DNA of 64,000 bases, taken from positions 1 to 64,000 of the forward strand of contig CAJQUW010006779.1 of NCBI GenBank assembly GCA_907163375.1, read 5' to 3'. This document shows positions 1-10,224 of this stretch, piece by piece. The translations under genes and the position numbers were made by a program. Position 1 is the first letter of the stretch. Every line of letters starts with the position of its first letter. The notes beneath the pieces were generated by a model. It was not told where the DNA came from. It saw only the letters and a list, made by a program, of their open reading frames with translations, and searched no databases. The stretch is from Prostheceraeus crozeri (taxonomy: Eukaryota > Platyhelminthes > Polycladida > Euryleptidae).

Positions 1-2520
1 CTTACGTTAGCCGTTATCATCCTTGCGGAAAATGGCCTCCCTTGTGATACGAATCCATGTCGCACGATCGCTAGCCGCCAGCCGCCAGTTCCTTGGGAGT
101 TCGTCTCTCCATCTCTTTCTCTGTCCTCCACGGTTTTCTTTTCCCTTCTCTTGGTATCCATACTGTCGTTCTATGGCTCCATCTGTTATCGGGTCGCCTG
201 ATGACATGACCAGCCCACTTCCATTTGAGATGTTTCGCTTCTATCACAACGTCCTTTAACCCTGTTCGTCTCCTTACTTCTTCGTTTCTAACCTTGTCTT
301 TCAGAGTGACTCCAATCATCCTTCGTTCCATCGCTCGTTGTGTTGTTCCGAGTTTATTCTCTTGTGATCGTGTTAGAGACCAGGTTTGGGATCGTATGTC
401 AGGACAGGCAGAATGCACATATCGAACAAAAGTTTTTTATTCTTCATCTCTATACCTCGTGATGTTAAGTAGGGCTTGAGTTTCCAAAAGTACTTCCACG
501 CATTTTGTGTTCTTCTTAGGATTTCTTGTTCTTGGCGGGCTTGAAAGGAGATATTCTGTCCAAGGTAAATAAAATCGTCGACATAATCTATGACGTGTCC
601 ATTGATGTGGATTAAACTCTTTTGGCCGTTTGTCAAAATTTTTGTTTTCCCGTTGTTTATCTTTAAACCGACCTTTTTTCCCTGCTTATTTAGCTCATCT
701 ACAATTATTTGCATGGAAGTCGCGTCATCCTCAAAAATGGCAATATCATCTGCAAATCTCAAGTTCATGAGACGTTCACCGTCGATGTTTATTCCTGCGT
801 CTGTAGGGAAGTGACATGATCTGAATATGTCCTCTAATGTTGCCGTAAAGAGGACTGGGGATATGGGATCTCCTTGGCGAACGCCACGTTCAATGAGGAA
901 TTTCGGCCTCTTGTTTCCAACTTTATGGAAGCTGTTGCATCACTATATATCTCATTTAAAATTCTCCAAATTTTCCCTCTTACTCCCTGCTTTCTTAGTG
1001 CAGTTAGCATCGCTGTGTGGCTAACAGAGTCAAAAGCTTTTTCATAGTCGATCATAAGTATATAGAGAGTCTTGTTATACTCTGTATACTTCTCAATCAG
1101 TTGATTTATCGAGTGTAGATGGTCAATTGTTGAGTAGCCTTTCCGGAAACCAGCTTGCTCTCTTGGTTGATTCCATTCTAATGTCTGTTTAATCCGGCGT
1201 TGTAAAACTCTGGTAAAGACTTTGTACAGATGACTTAGAAGGCTTATTGGTCGGTAGTTCTTTATGTTCTTACTGCAGCCTTTTTTGTAAATCACTACTA
1301 CATCTGCGTTTCTCCACTCATGGGGTATCTGGCCACAATTCAAAATTCGGTTAAAGATTTTTGTCAGCATCTCAATCAAGGTTTCCCCTCCAGCTTTTAA
1401 CATTTCGCATATTATTTCGTCTTCTCCCGGTGATCTATTATTCTTCATTTCCCTTATTGCTAATTGTACTTCACCTTTCAAAATTTCAGGTGTCGGATTT
1501 TCTTTCTCTTCTTCTTCAATTTCTACATCTATTATCACATTTGCAAAATCGTTTTTGTAAAGCTCTCTATAGAAGTTGGTTATTTCTTCTAGTATTTCAC
1601 GTCTGTTTGTAACGTCATTTCCATTCTTTGAGATACATCTTATCATTTTTCTGCCCGGATTCATTAGCCCTTGTGCTTTTTTCAACGATTTGTTCCTCTT
1701 TATGACCTCTTCTATTAGCTTTTCGTTGAATTCAGAAATATCTTGTTTAATCTTTTGTTTAGTCAATTTTCTGGTGATGGTAAACTCAACCTCTGCTTCG
1801 TTACTTTCTCTTCTTCTCTTCCGCAGTTCCTCTCGTTTATTAATCAGATTGACTGTGTCGTCTGTTAACTTTTTTGTTTTCGACATTTTCTCAATTTTCA
1901 ATGACTTTGTTGTTTCTTTTATAGCGCAGGTGAACTTCGAATATTCAACATTTAGGTCATCTGTATCTTCAATGTGTAGACTCTCAAATCTATTGGAGAG
2001 TTTCAATTGAAATTCTCTTCTCCTGTCCAGTATGAAGTTGCCTGGAGTAGCGAGTTTCCTCATCTTTTTTGCTCTTTCTCGTTTCTCATTTATTTTCATT
2101 TTTGCTCTTAAAAGACGATGGTCAGAGTCAAAGTCGAATCGGTTAATAATTCCAACATCTAACACAAGATCGGGATCTCTACAGAGGATGAAGTCAATTT
2201 CATTTTTGGTTGCTCCATTGGGTGATTCCCAAGTCCATTTTCTATTTTGACTTTTTTTAAAGAAGGAGTTGGTTATCTTCAAGTTATTCGCAGCAGAAAA
2301 TTCTATCAGTCTTGCCCCTCGTATGTTTCTTCTGCCATAACCGTAGTTCCCGATGCATTGTTCGTTGTCCTGTTTTTCTCCAATTTTCGCGTTGAAATCG
2401 CCCATTACGATCGGCTTGCCACATCTATCATCGTCGATTACTGCCTGAATGTCGTCGTAGAAGCTCTCTACTTCTACTTCTACTTCGTCGTAGACGAGTC
2501 ATGATATTGGTAGATATATT
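1..2520 (-). mobile_element. RTE-type non-LTR retrotransposon, truncated
   Basis: A minus-strand LINE reads from about 2515 down to the window edge, so its 3' end is outside. Its order is the end of an APE-type endonuclease, then reverse transcriptase, then a C-terminal tail. The endonuclease N-terminal half is missing: reading upstream of the GDFN motif the frame meets a TGA near 2497 and then loses similarity, so the copy is 5' truncated. Pieces at 373-768 (FADD motif C) and 7-418 (tail ending in a Trp/Arg-rich RWRDEL stretch) continue the same protein in other frames. The style, with REQAGFRKGYS before motif A, is that of the RTE/BovB group. It sits just beyond the last TDRD12-like exon seen here and may lie in that gene's next intron. 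Confidence 0.85.
834..2405 (-). pseudogene. RTE endonuclease/reverse transcriptase, frameshifted
   Basis: Open for 523 codons. It begins at MGDFNAKIGE, the catalytic GDFN block of the apurinic endonuclease, and reaches the SDHRLL block about 90 residues later. A basic linker follows, then RT with YRPISLL, the fingers motif REQAGFRKGYS and motif A (MIDYEKAFD). The frame is lost near 880, just before the PQG motif B; motif C (RFADDIAIF) resumes at about 768 in another frame. In-frame sequence continues upstream to 2490, so the apparent start at 2405 is only the first internal Met. The copy cannot make an active RT because motifs A and C are in different frames. Confidence 0.85.
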
Positions 2521-2548
2521 GACCACGTGACGATGGGGGATGATATTA

Positions 2549-2697
2549 GTCATTGTTCAATGGGAATGCCTCGCTCAACAGCACGGCCAGCACTGACAAC
2601 TGCACTGGACCAGCTGGCTACTGCAAGTGTAAAGATTTCAATTGCGCTGGCAAATGTCAAGATTTCCATTGCGCCCGCTGTACAGTCGACTCTTGAT
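2549..2697 (+). other. short cysteine-rich reading frame, unassigned
   Basis: One plus-strand frame of about 49 codons between stops has an Asn/Ser/Thr-rich first half (NAS and NST sequons) and a Cys-rich second half with spacing C-x5-C-x-C-x4-C-x3-C-x4-C-x2-C. There is no Met start and no splice evidence strong enough to call a gene. It ends in TGA next to an inverted 27-bp repeat. It may be a fragment of a Cys-rich exon or chance. I do not recognise a family. Confidence 0.2.
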
Positions 2698-2811
2698 ATA
2701 AGTGACACCTTGGGACCGGCTGTTGTCATCGCTTGCATCGAGAACTAGCCACATATCCATCAATTCGGCAGGGACGAATCTGTCGTGTCGCTTATATCGT
2801 GAGTCGACAGT
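2682..2811. repeat. imperfect 27-bp inverted repeat
   Basis: 2682-2708 and the reverse complement of 2785-2811 match at 23 of 27 positions by eye. Read in the matching frame both arms encode a TVDS.YK.H-like string; the left copy has TGA where the right has CGA. This fits two inverted, diverged copies of one short coding piece. Confidence 0.6.
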
Positions 2812-2909
2812 GGGTATATCCTTAAAAACATTGATGGAAAATCACATCGGCTACAAATTCAAATTGACTTTCATAAATCATTAAAAATTACAGTCTATTG
2901 TTCACTTAC

Positions 2910-3264
2910 CCAGAACTGGCTTCTTTTTGCACGAGTTGTGCTGCATGTGGGAAGCCCATATTGACGAGATCATTTGAAACTGTTTTTCAGAATGATCTTC
3001 ATCACCCAGACAAAGGATTTCTTTCCACGCATATTCTTCTTTCAAATAGCGAGAAATGATTCCCGCAGAGCGTGGAAACTGTGTAGATATAACAATGGCA
3101 TCATTTTCGTCAGAAGTTTCTTTTAGAAACGCTGTGAGAGCCTGCAATTTTCCTTTCACTGCATTACCAACCCATGGAATTGTGAAGTGAGGAAGTTTCA
3201 ACCGCGAACATGCGTCTTGAACAGCAGATAACGAATATATTTCAACTGTCTCATGCATACAAAC
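2910..3264 (-). CDS. TDRD12: TDRD12-like exon: start of helicase C-terminal lobe
   Basis: The last TDRD12-like exon recognisable in the window. The acceptor is tttaattttcag before GTTTGT and the donor is GTAAGT, so the exon is 355 nt, entering in phase 0 and leaving in phase 1. It encodes about 118 residues at the start of the second RecA-like lobe: the pre-lobe segment, then a beta strand (DAIVISTQ) and the alpha helix after it (AGIISRYLKEEY), in the position where vertebrate TDRD12 has its LIFTCS strand. Phase agrees with the DExD exon at 9853-10224. The following exon should carry the VIHF-type motif and the zinc finger. I could not place it, and a LINE lies at 1-2520. Ortholog naming rests on domain order and family knowledge. 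Confidence 0.75.
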
Positions 3265-4801
3265 CTGAAAATTAAAAAATGCGAGATCAGCAATGACAAA
3301 AACGGTTAATTATTGTTGAAATCTAGCACACTGCCGCACTTAAGATGTCATGAATATGATACTTAAAACAATTATTCAATCAGTGAAAAATTGGATGGTT
3401 ATGCAACATTGATGTACGAGTATGCATCAATTTTATGCAGCCATGATTGTCACTTCTTAAAGATGAAGATACTGGCTTGATTTTCTGATGCTTACTAATC
3501 CAAAAGAAAATCTGGAGTTCGCGTAAGCTTCATGCACAACTTATGAATCAGTGAGTCATTTTATCACAACTTCTGCAGAAGCCATCCGACATTATAAAGC
3601 GCATGTTAACTTACATTACTTTAGTATGAACAATGAACATACCTAAAAGCGCAAGGAGCTCGCTGCTTGTCAGTCCTCCGATAGACCGAACGATCAATGG
3701 AACATTTGTGACTAGGCTTGAATCGCCATGATGAGCTTATTCTTTTGTAGAAGATAACGGATAGTTAGACGAAAGTAGTTTTTTCGAAGTTTATGTTCGT
3801 GCACATCGCAAACTGTCTCTGCAATTTGTTTCAGTTCAGAGAGACTTGAACTCAAAATGTGGGGAAGCGATTGGTATTCCTTTATTAACGGGAAAATATA
3901 AGAGAGATAGAGCTAACAACACAGTTTCCGACATTTCTCGTTGACCGTCATTATTCAAGTCAGACTGTTCACATTTTAAACATGTGTGTAATAAGAAATT
4001 ATATACCGGTATCTATCCCTCATAGTTCAACTGAAGCATTTTCAATAAGTGCGACCAATAACTTATAAATTTTGCCGAAACTAAGTTGAAGATGTTTTAG
4101 AGTCACATGGAGTGACGATATCCCCAGTAGCTTCATCTCAAGACATCTGCTAGTACACGAAGTCCCTTAAATGCGACTATATGTCAAAAAATCACGTTGA
4201 TCACGTTGGCAATTTGGCTAGCCAAGAAAAACACCTTTTCAGATGCTGTCTCATTTGCTCGTAATTAATCGGCACTCATCTTGTGTCGTAGCTCCTCTAG
4301 AATATCCCTCCTTGCAATTGATTTCGCTATATTTTTACTTTCGCTTCTATCTCTTTTGACAGCTCACAGCAACATATGAATTCATCAGCTCTTTCACATC
4401 AACGATTTGATTGTGCTGCTTTTTTGAGAAATGTAATATCTCATCAACTCTTGAAGATTTGTGTGGACAAGCCTCCCACTACGTTAGGCAAATTTAAAAG
4501 CAGTCGTTCATCGATGGAACAAGAATGTACTGAAGTATCCTCACGTAACATCAATACCATTTGCAATACTAAAATCTCACACTTTATTCAAGAATAAGTG
4601 TTTTAATTCAAAATACGTGTACATTGAAAATAAACAGAAATAACACGTGACTATTATCTTGGAATTATTTTCTAATTGATTAACTTATGTTTTGAATACT
4701 GACAACTTGCTCAGATTGATTTTGCTGATGTTAAACACGCAAACAGATTATTTTTATTTATTGTTTCGCCTTTGTATAGCATCTAACAAATATCACTATT
4801 G
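3265..4801. other. intron sequence, no gene seen
   Basis: AT-rich intron of the TDRD12-like gene between the 2910-3264 exon and the first hAT element. I see no coding signal, tRNA or element ends. Confidence 0.5.
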
Positions 4802-5359
4802 CAGAGGTGGTACGCCAGGGTCGGTGACATGTCACATCCTGTCACATCAGCATTTGCCGTGTCACATTGCAATAATAACAATAATAATATTAGTAATAAT
4901 AACAATAATAATAGTCTTTTCATACTCGAAGCATATTAGGAAAGTTTAGTTTTCAATATTATCGCACTAAATATGGGATGCAGGGGTTATCCAAGCACAA
5001 TTTCCTCCCAAAAATGATGTTCTCGCAACGAAGTACGGTACTAACAGTTTCAATTACGTTTCAATCACGTATGAATGAACTAATGATTTCATTCCATTCT
5101 AAATTTCGTACATGAAAGCCAATGACTTGCTGAGAAAACGAACTGCACCGGAAGTGTTCTTTATTACAAATGCAAAGCAAAATATTGAAAAATTACACTC
5201 AGTAAAATCGATTTAAAGAAAACAATTAGGCTTATTGTAGTATGGTATGGCGCAATATGACAAGGTGTGCATGGTATGGTGTATTGAAGTCAATTAAAGC
5301 TTGTAATGGACGTATTGCAGGACAAAAACAAAGTAGAACATACGTGTATGTACAAAAAA

Positions 5360-5733
5360 CTAAGGCACCCGTTTTCTTTTTCTGCCAGCTTCCATTAGCT
5401 TCAACTTCTTCTCGTTGACAGATTTCTTCATTTCCTGACTTCTCGTTATCAGGGCATTCGCGGCATTGATTTTGTTGATGTCAACCCTCGAGCAGCCTTC
5501 AGTTAGTAACTTCGTTCCTTCATTCAACAAACCTTCAGCTTCAAGCAATTGACGCTGGACATCAGCCATGTCCTCATCACGCTTTGTGACTTTCTGCTCC
5601 TCATGAACGCTTTGTAGCAATTTCTTCTGCTGTTCAATCCTCTCGAGGTAATTGACTCTTGCGCTCGTTACTGCCTTTCTGAGGGACTGTGTCAACGGCA
5701 ATTTTGCCGGATTGCCTTTATGCTTTTCATAAA
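5360..5733 (-). pseudogene. coiled-coil C-terminal tail of hAT 1 transposase
   Basis: A second minus-strand frame overlaps the end of the transposase ORF and continues about 115 codons. It is rich in Lys, Glu, Gln and Leu with heptad-like spacing (ERIEQQKKLLQSVHEEQ) and ends in a basic GRKRKRVP. The region aligns by eye with the tail behind the related transposase at 47854-48288: each has a THDLL/LTQSL segment, then an AR..YF/YL segment, then the coiled coil. It is therefore probably the true C-terminus of this protein, separated by a one-base shift near 5723-5730 at a run of four A (minus strand ATGAAAAGC). One extra A would join the frames. The shift may be a simple deletion. Confidence 0.7.
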
Positions 5734-7767
5734 CGAACTAGTTGAACGATAACCGTTCAACGTTGCGTCAGTCATTCTTGTCCGTTTTGGAGTCAGCAAC
5801 AGTTTGTTTTCGCTGAATGAGCGCTCCACATCAGCATTGCCGTGTGAAAGAGTCAAACACAATTTAACGAGCTTGGCTACACTTGGATATTTGCATGTAC
5901 CATTTGTAGCCTTGATCCTGAAGATTTTTCGCCAATAGTCTTCGATCCGTTGCCCAGCATCGGCATCAACGTCATCTTCATTCTCTTTCTCATCATCAGA
6001 TTCCTCCGAGTCAACTTCCATCGGGATGCATTGCGAACTAGTGTCACCGAGATCTTCAGCTTTCAAAGCCTTCCACTCATCAACGACAGCATCGATTTTG
6101 TCCCGAGGGAATAGTTTGATGGCAACAGCCAAACGTCGCACAGCTTCAGACGACCACACAGCCTTCCTGGCAAGGGGGTGCAACGCTTGCAAATCACGCA
6201 AAATTGGATTATTGAGGGGCAACTTTTTCAACAGGAGTGAGACAACATCGATGTAGAAGGTCTTTGCGCGATCAAGAAAATCATCGAATTCTTCTTCATT
6301 TATCTTGCCTTCTGCCTTCAAAGAAGTCAGCGACTTGAGGCAATCATGGCCAATGTATGGACGCTTCAAATGATTTGCAGATGACTGATAAGCTACTTCG
6401 CAAAGCTGTAGACCTCGGGCCTCACCAATTTCCTTTTCAGTCACGAAGCGTCGAAGAAGTGTAAGGATCAAAGTTGACAATTCATCATGTAGCACATGAA
6501 TAAGAGGAGCTTCACTCTGAAGCATCCTTGTCACTCTCGTGAAGATTGGCATCGCTGATTTCATGAACAGAATTTCCGGTAGGAGGACTTTGTTGTTCAG
6601 GATTTCCACCAATTTCTTTATCCTTCTGTTCTTTCTCTTCTCGGAATCACTGATCAAACGTGAGCGAAGAAAATATTCTCTTAACGCCGGATACTGTTCC
6701 AACAGTCGCTTTGTAACATCTTCAATCGTCAGCCACCGACTAGGAACATGTCGCAAGAAGATATGCTTCTTTATTTCTAGCTTTTCTTGGACTTTTTCAA
6801 AGTCCTCCCGTCTGACTGATGAGTCTGAAAAGAAATAGTAAAGCTCCAGTCCCAGAGATTCAACATCATTGCCAAACTTGTCATAGGCAGAGCAGAATTC
6901 ATTGTGAACTTTGTGAATGTTACAAGTGTCTATATCAACTAAATCAAGATTCAGCTTCTTCTTTGCCTCCTTTGTCAGGGCTTTCATGACATTGGGGCCA
7001 TCAGTTGAAATTTTCAACAATTTCTTTGTGTACAGAGGCGTGGCAACATCGGCAAGCTTCTGGTATAGCAATTTGTGATTTGCACGTCCCAGTGTCACAC
7101 TTGAAAGATGATATACCACCACGCTTTCGTTTTCCTCCGAGTAATAGCGGGCCAGCACGTCCAATTGCCGCCAATGCTTAGCAGTGGTGGTTTCGTCAAT
7201 TTCAAGAGTGTAGGCAAGAGCTGTGTTACGTATCTCGTTTTCAACAAGAGATTTGAAGTGTGGTCCAAGACCATCAGACAATATACGTGTGGCTTTGTTC
7301 CTCTTCATTTGCATTCCTTTTGCAATTTCGGAATCGGGAAACATTGACGAAAATGACGGAACCATGGTATCACAAACATTTGCAGGTATGTTACAAACGG
7401 CTAATGAAGTACAAAACATAGCTTCCGCATTCACAATCTTTTCATTAAGTGACAATCCAGCTGATTTGCTACTCGATGATTTGATGGAACTTGTAAGGAG
7501 AGTTTGAGTACGTTTCAATTGCTTCAGCTTCTTATCACTATCACGGTGCCGTGCCGAGGCACTGATGTGACTTGCTGCTCCTCCATGTCTACTCAAAGCA
7601 CTTCGACCACGTTGGCCTACATCAATTTCGATATCACAAATCAAAGAATGAGCCTTATACAAGTCGTTTGTAGATGAAGAAGTGCACCAGTAAGAAATAG
7701 GATCATCATTTTCATCATTGCCTTGCAGCATGGTATTCTTAAACACTTGACGGTGCCTTCCTGACAT
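5692..7767 (-). CDS. hAT-superfamily transposase
   Basis: A 691-codon ORF starting MSGRHRQV. It begins with a degenerate BED-like finger: C44 and H61-x5-H67 remain, but the second Cys of the usual pair is missing. The DDE fold follows, with first Asp in LEIDETTT (D191), second Asp in ISTDGPNV (D256) and the helical insertion; the hAT dimerisation block is near residue 640 (LTLSHGNADVERSFS, with the Glu in ERSFS). It cuts and pastes its element by binding TIR and subterminal repeats. An acceptor-like gtctttcag lies 9 bases upstream of the ATG, so an upstream spliced exon is possible. The C-terminal tail is in another frame (see 5360-5733). An ORF this long suggests recent activity, although the tail shift may have inactivated it. 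Confidence 0.88.
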   Translation of the reverse strand: MSGRHRQVFKNTMLQGNDENDDPISYWCTSSSTNDLYKAHSLICDIEIDVGQRGRSALSRHGGAASHISASARHRDSDKKLKQLKRTQTLLTSSIKSSSSKSAGLSLNEKIVNAEAMFCTSLAVCNIPANVCDTMVPSFSSMFPDSEIAKGMQMKRNKATRILSDGLGPHFKSLVENEIRNTALAYTLEIDETTTAKHWRQLDVLARYYSEENESVVVYHLSSVTLGRANHKLLYQKLADVATPLYTKKLLKISTDGPNVMKALTKEAKKKLNLDLVDIDTCNIHKVHNEFCSAYDKFGNDVESLGLELYYFFSDSSVRREDFEKVQEKLEIKKHIFLRHVPSRWLTIEDVTKRLLEQYPALREYFLRSRLISDSEKRKNRRIKKLVEILNNKVLLPEILFMKSAMPIFTRVTRMLQSEAPLIHVLHDELSTLILTLLRRFVTEKEIGEARGLQLCEVAYQSSANHLKRPYIGHDCLKSLTSLKAEGKINEEEFDDFLDRAKTFYIDVVSLLLKKLPLNNPILRDLQALHPLARKAVWSSEAVRRLAVAIKLFPRDKIDAVVDEWKALKAEDLGDTSSQCIPMEVDSEESDDEKENEDDVDADAGQRIEDYWRKIFRIKATNGTCKYPSVAKLVKLCLTLSHGNADVERSFSENKLLLTPKRTRMTDATLNGYRSTSSFMKSIKAIRQNCR

Positions 7768-8497
7768 AGTTCATCCTGAAAGACGAAAGCAAAATCCTGC
7801 ATAAGCATGAGTACGGCTGAAAACAAGGACATGCGAGTACTACATGCACTGCATAGCACTATCGTATGAGTGATTCATGCTTGTCCAAACAAGGGTTCCT
7901 CCATCTATGATTTATCATAGGCAGTGATGCAGTTGTTTCCTGATATTCTGGAATTTAGGCCTAAATACATAAATTCACACACTGCTAATTCAAAGGAATG
8001 AACTTGAAAGTATAATTTGGGTCCAAAGAAAAATCGGCAATATGAATAATGATCCATGTGTAGAAAGTCTTTAACATCAGCGCTAGTCAAATCTGTTGGG
8101 TAAAAGCAAAAGAAATCTGAATCAAAATTTCATCCAGCCTTATTACACCTGCTTTTACGTTTTTTGTTGTATTTAATCTGACTAATTGATCCGAAAAATC
8201 CTTACATTTGGACAAATATTAATCGTTCGGCACCGAAAAACATGAAAGAATGAGAATTCTGATAGAGACTTGTCAAATACATGTATGACAGATTTTCCTA
8301 GAGCAATTACATCATCCCTAAGACCATTCATTTTGCCTATCAAATAGTGATTATCTTTAACTTGTGTTTCATAAATCACGTGAAAATGATTAGCAGCTTA
8401 ATGAGGAGTTTCAAATAAGTACATGTAGATTGTAGAGGTAAATCTTTTTAACGAAGCTGGTAGAAAGTATTACTATCTAAGCTTCAGGAAAAGTGCT

Positions 8498-8572
8498 GGT
8501 GATCGGTGGATTTGAACCACTGACTAGGCAGTCATGGCCTAGGCTCTAGGCCTACCAACTGAGCTATCACAA
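8498..8572 (-). repeat. tRNA-derived sequence (SINE head or tRNA pseudogene)
   Basis: On the minus strand this has a B-box (GGTTCAAATCC) and an A-box-like TAGCTCAGTTGGTAG, with 6 of 7 acceptor pairs, a GCTC/GAGC D-stem and a TAGGC/GCCTA anticodon stem. The anticodon loop (CATGACT) lacks U33, and the T-stem has a mismatch. I therefore call it tRNA-derived, not a working tRNA. It lies inside hAT 1. Confidence 0.6.
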
Positions 8573-8784
8573 CATGAAGGTGGCAGCTGGGGTTTTCGAG
8601 CATCAACAATGCCAGTGATGCCACTCCAAGAAAGCTATATCAATTGAGTTCATGGTGTCCGATATGTCTATCCATTTAACTTTCCCCAACTAAAGAACTG
8701 AAAATTTGGATTTTCAGGACAGACATACTTTTATTTGAAGGACCGATTCATGTAGAAATACACTTGTCCTTGCAATCCATACTT

Positions 8785-8860
8785 GCACTAATCAGCAATG
8801 GTGCCCCCGGCGGGATTGAAACCCGTATTAAGGTCAATAGGCCTATCGGTGGTAGGCCTA
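8785..8860 (-). repeat. second tRNA-like B-box fragment
   Basis: The minus strand has GGGTTTCAATCCCG, a paired T-arm/B-box, flanked by TAGGCCTA-type palindromic sequence. No full cloverleaf can be drawn. Probably another SINE head within hAT 1. Confidence 0.4.
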
Positions 8861-9435
8861 TGTAACATGTCGGTACGTATGTTATTGGCAGTGCTTTGCA
8901 CGCACACATGTACATGGTTTTAGTCAAAGCAAACAAAATAACAACTGAACAATTTATTGTCAAATCGAAATAGGTACATTTGTTTTCATTTAGCACACAT
9001 CACGTGTCGTATACGTAGTACGTTCCTGCACATTATCAGACATTGCAATGTCGAGGGAAGGGAAGGATAACAGGGAAGCAAGGACAGATGTAATGGAATC
9101 ACAACAGTTATTGGGGATCTGACTTCTTTGTATCCTTGAAATCCACTTCAATCACCGGACAGATTCTCGATAAAATTCAGATAAAAGTTTCGATAAAAAT
9201 CCAGATAAAAAATCAATAATCACGAAATCCATAGAAAATTTACTGCTCCCTTAAGTTGAAATGAGGCATGGTAGTCTACATCCTGCAAAAAAGGCGAGAC
9301 AAATCTTTCAGATCAAAATCTGCTGTAACTTCGCTGTGTCACATTTTGTCACGCCATTCTGTCGAATGTCACCATATTGTCACATTTTTTAGGCGACGCT
9401 CGATTGTCACCGATTGTCACGGCGTACCACCCCTG

Positions 9436-9852
9436 CTATTGATAAAATATTAGAGAGCATCAAAATCACCTAATCGACGTACAGGATTAGTTATGGAAGT
9501 AAATCGTCATTGTATCAATCATTTCATTATTGATGTCGTTCATTGGAGGAACATTGTCAAAATCCTCAACTGCTAGTAGTTTATACATATCATCTTCTCT
9601 TGGCCATGAATTAAGCTACCGTCCATAATTACGTTATATTTTTGATACGATTTGAGAGTCCATGAAATACAATGGCCAAGTCTGTACAAGTACTTTTAAT
9701 ACTTTAGACTTCTAACTAAACTGCCTCAAGTCTAACTAAATTGCTTTAAGTTAGCAAATTTAGAGACTGGTATGCAAATACAAAACAAGATGGTGGACTA
9801 GAATTGATTGTTGGAGCATTGCTTCACATCGCAAATTTTAACTTCTGCTTAC
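9436..9852. other. intron sequence, nothing recognised
   Basis: TDRD12-like intron between the hAT 1 duplication and the DExD exon. A short imperfect tandem (CTAACTAAA/TTGC units near 9712-9752) is the only structure seen. Confidence 0.4.
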
Positions 9853-10224
9853 TTTTGAGAATGACGAGATGGCCGGAGTCCAAGTTGAGGCCGTACATAT
9901 TACTTGATGGTTGCGTTTCCTTTCCCTGTTTCGCTGAGTAAATAGGAAAATCTCCTTTATTTCCTTCAAATACTGCTCAGCCAGAACATCCATATCATCA
10001 AACGCTATTGATTCCACCCGTGTTAATTCGACGAGATTGTTTTTCTTCAGAAGCCGAAGGAGGTACGGTGCAGTTATCACAAGCAGTTCGCATCCTTCCA
10101 TCAGATGAATTTCTGTTTTGGATTCACGTGTTCCACCATACGCTTTAACCATGCGAATAGAGCGGAATGCCTGTGACGGATATGTTGTTAGAAATTGTCT
10201 CGCAAAATCTGCACATCTCTCAAC
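9853..10224 (-). CDS. TDRD12: TDRD12-like exon: helicase motifs Ib, II and III
   Basis: A 372-nt phase-0 exon, with acceptor catgtacattgcag before GTTGAG and donor AAAA|GTAAGC. It encodes 124 residues of the first RecA lobe: a TAPYLLRLL block (motif Ib position), motif II as FDDMD in place of DEAD, and motif III as ICTAST in place of SAT. Spacing and flanking residues follow TDRD12, where the equivalent blocks are TTPYSLLRLL and an altered Walker B. The D-D-x-D form keeps two acidic residues, so some ATPase activity is possible. TDRD12/ECAT8 (Yb-like in flies) works in cytoplasmic piRNA amplification bodies. Joins the 15908 exon in phase 0. Confidence 0.85.

Larger units (their letters stand above)
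4802..9435 (-). mobile_element. hAT transposon 1 with TIRs and 6-bp duplication
   Basis: Left end CAGAGGTGGTACGCC (4802-4816) and right end CAGGGGTGGTACGCC (reverse strand from 9435) form 15-bp TIRs with one mismatch. The same six bases, CTATTG, lie immediately outside both ends (4796-4801 and 9436-9441). Inside each end the hexamer TGTCAC is reiterated: about three copies near 4828-4866 and about six near 9337-9420, which look like transposase binding sites. The element is 4634 bp, lies in a TDRD12-like intron and carries a hAT transposase on the minus strand. It is the best preserved DNA transposon here. Confidence 0.88.

Noticed and set aside
2740-2909. A 50-60 nt intron from the 2910 donor to ttgaatttgtag as the next TDRD12-like exon
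   Set aside because: In the required phase the frame stops after about 10 codons; kept only as an open question.
4870-4918. AATAATAATA-rich run as a CRISPR-like or tandem array
   Set aside because: Simple AT-rich low-complexity sequence without spacers; CRISPR arrays are not expected in an animal genome.
8498-8572. A functional tRNA gene
   Set aside because: The anticodon loop lacks U33 and two stems have mismatches; a SINE head is more likely.
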